Below, piece after piece: positions 55,367-64,000 of a stretch of DNA of 64,000 bases. The translations under genes were made by a program, and so were the position numbers. The notes under the pieces are model-generated. The model was not told where the DNA came from and ran no database searches. It saw only the letters and a program-made list of their open reading frames with translations. Position 1 is the stretch's first letter; every line of letters begins with the position of its first letter. This DNA comes from Trichuris trichiura (taxonomy: Eukaryota; Nematoda; Enoplea; Trichinellida; Trichuridae), in the NCBI GenBank assembly GCA_037903355.1, contig JBAJFE010000004.1, forward strand, positions 1 through 64,000. Direction: 5' to 3'.

Positions 55367-56127
55367 TGCAACCGTCGCCGAAGTCGTTCTCTCGGCTCAT
55401 TTCGCATGCGCCGTCTAGCATTGACGACCATAACGTTTTCAGTTCCATTAGAGATCACCAGTTGTCGCAACTGACGAATGCTCTGTTCTATGTTGTCCAA
55501 GCGGCTCTCAATGTCGGTTACTGCTGGTGGTTCAGAGGAGACTACTGGATCCATTATGCTCGCTGGTGACCCCCATTCTTCAGCCGAAGCAACTGCTGAC
55601 GGTCGGCGCAGTGAAGACTGCAGCGTTTGCTGAACTGTCAGTTCGCGGACTGACTCAGCCACTGTCGTGGGCATCGCTCGACGCACCAGATACTGCAGCT
55701 GCGGATCTTGGATCGATTGCAGCAACTGCGCGTTGACCATAGCGTCAACAGCAGAGCCGTCCAACGACGGATACGCCTTCTCTGCTAACGACAGCAACGC
55801 TTCTGCATGAGCTGTCCAGCTCTCCGTTGGCAATTTCCTTCTCGACCGAAACGCCATTTCATGTACAAGCTGCTGCCCCGGAGCCTCAAACGTCTCTGCT
55901 AAAGCAGCCTTCGCAGCATCAAAAGACCGAACAGCACTTTCCGGCAACCGCCGAAAGACACGTCCAGCCGCCCCTGTTAACCGTAACTGCAGCCATTGTA
56001 ATTTCACGTCGTCCGTCCAGCCGTTCAGCCGGCTACAGATTTCGAAAGCAGCGATCCATTCGTGCCAGTCGCCATCTCCATTAAACGCCTCCGGCGATGC
56101 AGCGATCCTCACAGGGTTGGGAACCAT
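55258..56127 (-). CDS. gag: Gypsy Gag polyprotein
   Basis: 289 residues from the ATG at 56127 (MVPNPVRIAASPEAF). The open frame extends upstream into the LTR, but this is the first Met after it. A capsid-like helical region (WHEWIAAFEICSRLNGW, LQWLQLRLTGAAGRVFRRL) is followed by a coiled stretch and one zinc knuckle, CWKCQGYGHLARRC, in the CX2CX4HX4C pattern. The gag stop lies 109 nt inside the pol frame. Confidence 0.9.
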   Translation of the reverse strand: MVPNPVRIAASPEAFNGDGDWHEWIAAFEICSRLNGWTDDVKLQWLQLRLTGAAGRVFRRLPESAVRSFDAAKAALAETFEAPGQQLVHEMAFRSRRKLPTESWTAHAEALLSLAEKAYPSLDGSAVDAMVNAQLLQSIQDPQLQYLVRRAMPTTVAESVRELTVQQTLQSSLRRPSAVASAEEWGSPASIMDPVVSSEPPAVTDIESRLDNIEQSIRQLRQLVISNGTENVMVVNARRRMRNEPRERLRRRLQCWKCQGYGHLARRCPSYSVNTGGPSTGTERMAWNN

Positions 56128-56165
56128 CAGTCCTCCTGGAGTCGCCTGGCCTTCGGGGCTCACAT

Positions 56166-56181
56166 CCTGTTCGCTGCGCCA
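56166..56181 (-). promoter_or_regulatory. Candidate primer-binding site
   Basis: One base after the 5' LTR the minus strand reads TGGCGCAGCGAACAGG. TGG is the standard start of a primer-binding site (complement of tRNA CCA). I cannot name the tRNA. Confidence 0.6.
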
Positions 56182-56182
56182 T

Positions 56183-56330
56183 TGTAACACGCGGGGATAA
56201 CACAAACCGTTTATTCGTCTCGGACACAGCTACACGCAACAACCAGCCAACTCGCGACCTCCCTCGCAGCTACTGTCTCTTCTCTCATTCTCAGGTTACG
56301 CACTCTCTGCTCATACCCCGACGCATTACA
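56183..56330 (-). repeat. 5' LTR
   Basis: 148 bp, identical to the 3' LTR except at three transitions. It should carry the element's promoter; no TATA box is obvious. Confidence 0.9.
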
Positions 56331-56664
56331 ATACTCCGCAGTAAAAATGGATAGAGCACACTTCACAAAGTTTGACCCCTTTGCGTTAAGCGAATGAAGG
56401 ATTGTGGCTTTTGCAGAAAGCCCTTTAAATTAAAAAGGCTCTCGCGGTGCAACATCTCTATGTGAAAGCATGCGAGAAGCTGAGATGGAGCGTGGATGAT
56501 AGTGTCTTTCATGTTTCAGTAGAAATATCAGTCTCTTGGAGCACAGCTGACAGTTCTTGTCCTCCCCAAGTGAGCTTTGTGCCGTTACCAAAGGGGAGCT
56601 ACAGAGGCTTTCTTAAATTTAGTAGCTGCACGTCTGCTACAGTCGCTTTCGTAGCAATATGGAA
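56331..56664. other. Gap between the Gypsy element and cassette 5
   Basis: A plus-strand ORF from 56447 (MQHLYVKACEKLRWSVDDSV...) runs up to the cassette's target duplication at WKEDKI. No family recognised. Confidence 0.35.
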
Positions 56665-57892
56665 AGAAGATAAAATTGAAAACATGATGCTTTTGTACGG
56701 GAGCGTGTGTTTTCTTATTGAAAAATATCTTTATTACGGATTCTCTCCCGTTGTGAAATAAAACAAAAAGATTTTTCTTTTCTTCCGGAGCTTTCGGGTC
56801 TTTCGCGACCCGTCTTCAGCGGTGAGATTATATGTAGTGCGTGGGGTACCATTCATCTTCCATCGCTTTCCGTGGTTTTAAAACGAGAGTTTAAAGATTT
56901 TAAAGTTTTTCCTTCTTTGTCTGTCAGCTGCCATTTCCTTACTCCTGTATTCTTGTAGGGAATTTGTCCGTGTATTTAGGCGAGCTTCTAGTTTTTTCTT
57001 CCATTTTTAACCATTTGTTCCAAAAAATGTTATTGATTTAAACCTTTTCTTCAATATATGTCTCATCTGATTTATAGTATGTCCAGTTTTGCATTTTGCG
57101 TGTCATCTGCCAAGGGAGCAGCAGTTGTGGAGTGTAATGATATTGCTCCATAAATTACTGATGTCTGCTCCTTGATCACGGTTGAAGGTCAAATTGTTTC
57201 TAATATACAGCGCTTCCTTAAGTTTCCGTAGCCGTAAGTTACTTTCGTAGCACAGTTCTCCACTACGGTGAAGCGGTCGTTTGCAATTTACGGCATGTTC
57301 TACCACAGCTGAAGCTTCAATTGCTTCACCCAAGAACCCTGTGCTACGAAAGTAACTTACGGCTACGGAAACTTAAGGAAGCGCTGTATATTAGAAGCAA
57401 TATGACCTTCAACCGTGATCAAGGAGCAGACATCAGTGATTTATGGAGCAATATCATTACACTCCACAACTGCTGCTCCCTTGGCAGATGACACGCAAAA
57501 TGCAAAACTGGACATACTATAAATCAGATGAGACATATATTGAAGAAAAGGTTTAAATCAATAACATTTTTTGGAACAAATGGTTAAAAATGGAAGAAAA
57601 AACTAGAAGCTCGCCTAAATACACGGACAAATTCCCTACAAGAATACAGGAGTAAGGAAATGGCAGCTGACAGACAAAGAAGGAAAAACTTTAAAATCTT
57701 TAAACTCTCGTTTTAAAACCACGGAAAGCGATGGAAGATGAATGGTACCCCACGCACTACACATAATCTCACCGCTGAAGACGGGTCGCGAAAGACCCGA
57801 AAGCTCCGGAAGAAAAGAAAAATCTTTTTGTTTTATTTCACAACGGGAGAGAATCCGTAATAAAGATATTTTTCAATATGAGAAGATAAAAT
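56665..57892. mobile_element. Palindromic Penelope-derived cassette 5 with coding arms
   Basis: The 12-bp duplication AGAAGATAAAAT (56665-56676 and 57881-57892) flanks a huge inverted repeat. The arms are 56717-57255 and 57339-57877, 539 bp each and differing at about four positions by eye. The 83-bp spacer continues the left copy. Each arm, read outward from the centre, encodes the C-terminal end of a Penelope GIY-YIG protein (CYESNLRLRKLKEALYIR, FNRDQGADIS) and then the terminal repeat. A hammerhead-like core lies at 57775-57804 (CTGAAGA, CGGGTC/GACCCG, GAAA), mirrored at about 56790-56819. A one-sided tail (56677-56716) matches the outer end of cassette 1. It is two Penelope 3' ends joined head to head. 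Confidence 0.9.
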
Positions 57893-58340
57893 GGTCTATT
57901 GGACCCCAACGCCCCGGAATTAGTTCTGAATCTATTTGAAATAGAATCTACCCAAGCCGAGTTTGAAATTCAAGAAAGTTTGATGGATCTCCGCAATGAT
58001 ATTAATGTAAGTCATTAGTTTCCGCGGCTCAGAAAAAATTTTTGGATCAAGACTGATTTGCCCAATACGAAAGATCTCAAAGATTGTAGCCGTAAAATCG
58101 CTCATCAATATTGTTACCTGCCCAAGAAATCTTATCCTTCGTCTGTTTGACGTCATCTCAGCTTTTCAAGCGTCATAAAAATCGTCGCGTAGCTACCTCA
58201 TTTCGCAGCGTTTCAGAAATGCTCCTAACCATCGACGGCTGTGTCAGGCTGACATGTCAAACTTGCTGTATCCTTGCGTATTCGACTCCTGCAAATGGAG
58301 GTGTTCGCAGAACAGCTGCACTCTACATCGAAAAAGTGTG
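57893..58340 (+). pseudogene. Possible hAT-like (ZBED/GTF2IRD2-type) remnant
   Basis: The plus strand reads NAPELVLNLFEIESTQAEFE then IQESLMDLRNDINV. After a stop it gives FWIKTDLPNTKDL. The LxDLxND...FW pattern resembles the region just before the dimerisation domain of hAT-type transposases. Decay is heavy and no dimerisation motif is certain. Confidence 0.3.
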
Positions 58341-58896
58341 CTAAGCGTTCTTCTTTTGTTACGTGGATTGGGTGCATTCACTGATGAAAGTGGATTGCAG
58401 AGGTTCGCTAATTCGCCCATCGATACGAAAAACTTATTATTCTGCCGTATTTGAATATATTCGTCCGCTGCCTAATTCGTCAAAAGTCTTTAGAACTAAT
58501 GCAAGGCAAAACTGAAGGGATACTAGCTGACTTAAGATTACAATTCTAGCTTCTGGGAGACAGATGGTCGGCACGGAAGGTGATCTACCATTATCTCTAC
58601 TCTTGTCACATCAACACTGACCGGGCCGCGCCATTATGGATCCCTTACCGAACGAACGCCTAATCCGTTCATTGCCTGATTTTGTCAATCTGGGAGTGGA
58701 CTGCTTCAGACCCATCCAAGTTGTAGGAATTCGAGAGCCAGTAGGACGACTTTACTTATAAAGAGGCAACTCGCGATTAAAGGCATGATAGTACAACCGA
58801 CTAACTAAAAGCAGGTTAGGTACTATATGAGGGTGAGTAGGTGTCGTCAGAATGCTCCAACGTGCCACTCAGAGTGATGTTATCTTCAGATAGTCG
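58341..58896. other. No supported gene
   Basis: Nothing recognised. Confidence 0.4.
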
Positions 58897-59075
58897 CCCC
58901 GCCACTACGGACTATCAGTTCACTGAGAATGTAATGCTGACACCGACTCAGTAACTTTGTGAGGATGTTGGTGACATTGTCGCTGCTTGGAACGTAATTC
59001 AACTTAATGGCTCCATCGTTGACCTTGTCCTGGATGAAGTGACGCTTAATCGCGATGTGCTATGTCCGTACGTTA
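58897..59075 (-). pseudogene. Ty1/copia RNase H C-terminal fragment
   Basis: The minus strand reads RT-stop-HIAIKRHFIQDKVNDGAIKL then NYVPSSDNVTNILTKLL. This is the unmistakable end of copia Pol (RTKHIDIRxHFIRDxVxxGxIxLxYVPTxxxxADxxTKxL), with the Lys codon before HI changed to a stop. About 50 codons survive. Confidence 0.8.
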
Positions 59076-59088
59076 TCAACCCAGTTTC

Positions 59089-59418
59089 TCAATTGCAGAC
59101 GCTATCGCCGTCATTACGGAGGCAGAACACGAGATCTTGTCCAGCCGCAAACCTGTCCAGCAGCCTTCGCTTTATGTATTCGTACAGGGAGTTACTGTCA
59201 GGGTCCGGTAGATCCTCTACTTCGAGGGCCACGCTTTCACTCAGGGAAGCAACAATACAGTAAAACTTAGTCAATGACGTGCTAATCTGGCTAAAGGCGA
59301 ATTGCGCCTCAGTTTTTGCGAACCATACCTTTGCGTTGAGTGGCCAGAAGGGCAGCAGCTTTACAGCCACGGCTGCAGACGCGTGTACTTTTCCGACGTT
59401 CAAGGTCTCCTTTTGCAA
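59089..59418 (-). pseudogene. Gypsy-type gag fragment
   Basis: A 109-codon minus-strand ORF includes AVAVKLLPFWPLNAKVWFAK, TEAQFAFSQISTSLTKFYCI and VASLSESVALEVEDL. This pattern (KLPPFW...P..WF...EAQF...T..T.F..VV..L) is the capsid start of Mag/CsRn1-like Gypsy gag proteins and differs from the intact element at 51-56 kb. The ORF ends abruptly beside copia sequence. Confidence 0.7.
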
Positions 59419-59975
59419 TAAGGGCCACTACTGTAGCGGTATCGTGAACCGACTACTAAAGAAGGGCTCACTTGTTCGAATGAGACAACAACAACCTGTA
59501 TGTACTGCACCCATGTCAAGGTAATTGAGTACAACCTGGAAAAAGAGTGCTCAGGCCAACGTCCGCTGCACCACAAGGACTTAACTATATGAAAATGTAT
59601 GCCCCCATTGCGAAAAAAACCAAAGTTCACTAACAATTAATTTTTTGTGACCCTGACTTTCGCATTTGCGCGGCTTTCGCCGGGTTGGATAGCTACGCGC
59701 ATAGATAACCGCTTTCGTGCTTACCTGCACACTCTTACAACATACTGTACAATTTCCTGACAGGTGTTTTCTTTCCCGGTTGTTATTCTTAAGTTTCTAG
59801 TACTTGTTGATTCCTAGCTTACTTTGCGTATTTTCAAACCGACAAATCACTTTGCGTTTCTGACTTTTTATCTCTACCAATACATTTTGCTGAAAGCAGT
59901 TGTCGGCTTGTGCGCGCTTTTTACACTGTTGTTACATTTATCACAGTTTAAGCCACATGCTTTGAATACGGAACG
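59419..59975. other. Gap before the small two-exon gene
   Basis: No gene recognised. An overlapping ORF in another frame starts at 59824 and runs into the next gene; I treat it as a shadow. Confidence 0.35.
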
Positions 59976-60370
59976 ATGGCTCGACTTCTCGGTAGTCACT
60001 TTCTGGCCAAGTTTGACGTGCAACTGTTATCTGAACATATTTCTCCTGGCCGTCCGTTTAAAGTCGCCCACCGGTTTACTACCTCAGCCATGCTTTGCAA
60101 GAAGATGCTTATGCCGACATACGATCATGTGCCTATTCCATACAAGCCATTCAGCAGCAGTTATCAAAAGGAAAACTACGTGTTCAATAGAATACTGACC
60201 GTTGGCGCGATAATGCTATTATCAACTTGCACTTTTGTGGGACCAATGCTAAAACTGTCGCGACGCGCTTTTTACATTTTTCTTTTTAGATGCACGCCTA
60301 TGATATATGGGATCTCGAAGCACTTCGAGCACCGAAGTCCTACCGCAATCGAGTAGTTCATCGGGACTGA
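59976..60370 (+). CDS. Small single-pass, probably mitochondrial protein (2 exons)
   Basis: Exons 59976-60236 and 60290-60370 are joined at phase 0 across a 53-bp intron (GTGGGA...TTTTTAG) to give 113 residues. The N-terminus is basic and free of acidic runs up to HRFTTSAMLCKK, as in a mitochondrial presequence. Then comes MPTYDHVPIPYKPFSSSYQK and a single TM segment (ILTVGAIMLLSTCTF), ending in YDIWDLEALRAPKSYRNR. The PTYDxxPxPxxPxxxxYQ...N pattern before one TM helix resembles the Deltameth_res (prag01)/COX7B-like family of small inner-membrane proteins. That family link is tentative. Confidence 0.5.
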
Positions 60371-60560
60371 ACGATACAATGCCTTGGAAAGTCCTGAAAA
60401 ACAGCCTACGTGAAAACTTAAAATGAATTTGTGCAGGTTCGCGTTAAAGTTGAAAAGTTCACGAAAAAAATATTCGTTTCTTTGATTGCCGTCTAGAAGT
60501 GCTCGGTCCGAAACATATCGCTCTGAAGACAGTTTGACAGGCGTTTAAAAATAACAGCTG

Positions 60561-60782
60561 CGACGTTTTATATTGGTCGAAATAGTTGAAAACGGTCTAT
60601 TCACTGTTGACCATAACAAGAAAATGTGTCGAATGAGAGCTTTCGGAAACGGACAGTTTCCGAAAGCTCCGATTCGATACATTTTTTTACTACGCTAAAC
60701 GGAGAATAAACCGTTTTCAACCAATGCGATCAAATACGACGACTCGTTGTGGAGAGAACACGTATCTTCGACGTTTTATATT
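60561..60782. mobile_element. Palindromic Penelope-derived cassette 6
   Basis: The 14-bp duplication CGACGTTTTATATT (60561-60574 and 60769-60782) brackets an imperfect inverted repeat. The arms share TTGAAAACGG, AAATGTrTCGAAT and GAGCTTTCGGAAAC. The centre (GGAAACGGACAGTTTCC) falls inside what would be stem II of the hammerhead-like core, so CTGANGA is lost and only GAAAGC remains on each arm. It lies between the small mitochondrial-like gene and the Smad gene. Confidence 0.75.
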
Positions 60783-60878
60783 AGTAAATAATACAAAAGA
60801 TGCGATGCTTCAGTTCCAGAGCATTAGAGAAGTGTCCGTGAGCTTTCACCTATCTTTAGCTTGGCAGTGCTCCTGCCT

Positions 60879-63055
<2,177 letters not shown>

Positions 63056-63537
63056 TGGTTGTAAGGTCTTCTACGACTTTTCCCGTTTTTTCGTTGTGCT
63101 GTTATCTGTTATCGTTGTGCTACAACCCCGGATTATTTGTCGCGAGAGTCACTTCCATCGCCGCCGGGTTAAAGAGGCTCTTTACATCCGCCATAACCCT
63201 ACGATCAACCGTGACGTAGGACTAGAGATTAGCACGGCTTGGGAGCCACTTATAAGTAAAACCAAGTGTTGCTCACTGCCGCGCTGACCTCGCCCCAATT
63301 CCTATTGTCACGTGTGCCTTTATAATACCATTCGGAGAATAACAACTCCTCCACCACCTCACTGACGACGGAACTAGAGCGTTCCGAAAGCTTTGAACAT
63401 TAAAAAAGTTGAGTGCGTTGATATCTGTACATTTTCTTAATAACGGCTCATCCATCCGTTGGTAGAGCAGTTGTTTTAGTTTAATTACAGATAACAGCAC
63501 AACGAAAAAACGGGAAAAGCCGTAGAAGACCTTACAA
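63056..63537 (+). mobile_element. Penelope 3'-end insertion with long inverted termini
   Basis: An inverted repeat of about 53 bp (63056-63108 and 63485-63537, both including the AAAAAACGGGAAAAG / CTTTTCCCGTTTTTT core) encloses the element. Inside, the plus strand encodes HFHRRRVKEALYIRHNPTIN then RDVGLEISTAWEPL, the Penelope GIY-YIG C-terminus. A hammerhead-like core at 63362-63390 follows (CTGACGA, CGGAAC/GTTCCG, GAAA), then an inverted terminal repeat with CATCCGTTGGTAGAGCAG. TTTCAT occurs outside both ends but the duplication is not clean. It lies in the Smad 5' region. Confidence 0.7.
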
Positions 63538-63819
63538 CCACAATTTCATCATGGGAAAATGAACTGTTTCGAAGACATGATAAACTTGATTATCTCCAGA
63601 TCAATCGAAAAACGCATATCTAATTTTGAACATACAATAAACCCTTGCAAGAAACTAATGTTAAACGTCTGACAGGGACGAGGAGGAGCATAGCACATTA
63701 TTAACAGTCAACACTGAGAAACTCGTATAAACAGTTCATTGACGGTCGACTTGGAATAATGTGAATCCTGAAAGCCCGATTGAATTCAACAGATCAGTAT
63801 TCCGTGATATATTTTATTT

Positions 63820-63940
63820 ATGCCAAGAGCCGTTTTGTAAAGACCAGTTTGCTTCCACAGCTTTTGAACCACCTGAAGCTGTCTTCAGCGGTAAAACTGA
63901 TTACTATCATCAGTTCATGAACTAGGTAACATGTCAGTTG
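63820..63940 (-). repeat. Penelope terminal-repeat remnant
   Basis: The minus strand has CTGAAGA (63882-63888) followed by CAGCTTC...AAAAGCTG, a rearranged relative of the hammerhead-like core. The rest of 63538-64000 shows nothing I can support. Confidence 0.4.
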
Positions 63941-64000
63941 CCATAGACATCGACGCGTCAAAAATGCTGGAGAACAAGATGGTAACTTACAAGCTATCTG

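Larger units (their letters stand above)
51232..56330 (-). mobile_element. Ty3/Gypsy LTR retrotransposon, apparently intact
   Basis: A 5.1-kb element on the minus strand has a 148-bp LTR at each end, gag, pol and priming sites. LTRs start TG and end CA. The flanking sequence ATAC occurs on both sides (51228-51231, 56331-56334), a 4-bp duplication; a 5-bp ATACT reading is possible if the LTR edge shifts by one base. Gag and pol overlap with pol in the -1 frame. There is no internal stop in either, so the copy could be active or very recently active. Confidence 0.92.

Overview
This is a eukaryotic window, most likely from a nematode, and from the Trichuris/Trichinella side of the phylum if I had to choose. 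The species is an inference. The evidence is multi-exon genes with introns of about 45-57 bp, conserved animal genes (a BMP-type R-Smad, cyclin H, a CES-2/PAR-like bZIP), selectin-like C-type-lectin/EGF membrane proteins, and a heavy load of Penelope-like, pogo/Tigger, hAT and Ty3/Gypsy elements. Because exons are short, the conserved genes are nearly invisible as long ORFs. I found them by joining exons whose splice phases agree.

Host genes, left to right: a three-exon bZIP factor (minus, 14144-16030); two tandem paralogous genes for type I membrane proteins with a C-type-lectin-like ectodomain, EGF modules, one TM helix and a basic tail (plus, 28748-30374 and 35456-37063); cyclin H in seven exons (minus, 45076-48773), whose fourth intron is 2.6 kb and holds extra coding-like sequence; an unidentified multi-exon membrane protein (minus, 50274-50918); a small two-exon, probably mitochondrial protein (plus, 59976-60370); and eight exons of an R-Smad of the Smad1/5/Mad type (minus, 60879-62550), which lacks only its N-terminal exon(s).

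Mobile elements fill most of the rest. There is one apparently intact Ty3/Gypsy element (51232-56330) with 148-bp LTRs differing at three positions. At least four pogo/Tigger-type transposase remnants and several TIR-only derivatives are present. Three hAT elements or MITEs are bounded by 8-bp duplications, one inside a Tigger reading frame, one inside a Penelope-like element and one free-standing. A fourth hAT-like MITE sits in a pogo remnant. Fragments of LINE, copia and gypsy gag also occur.

The most striking structure is a family of palindromic Penelope-derived cassettes. Six insertions (1912-2194, 38570-39262, 40001-40298, 42440-42840, 56677-57880, 60575-60768) are each an inverted repeat of Penelope terminal sequence flanked by a 12-15 bp target duplication. 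Most carry a hammerhead-ribozyme-like core (CTGANGA, stem II, GAAA) in the arms. One is a perfect 260-bp palindrome with no spacer. Another has 539-bp arms that each encode the Penelope GIY-YIG C-terminus.

Gene-poor gaps (8.9-13.2, 16-18, 19.5-22, 40.3-42.4, 42.9-44.6 kb) show nothing I can support as genes. Exon structures rest on splice phase and family resemblance read by eye. No alignment or transcript evidence was available.
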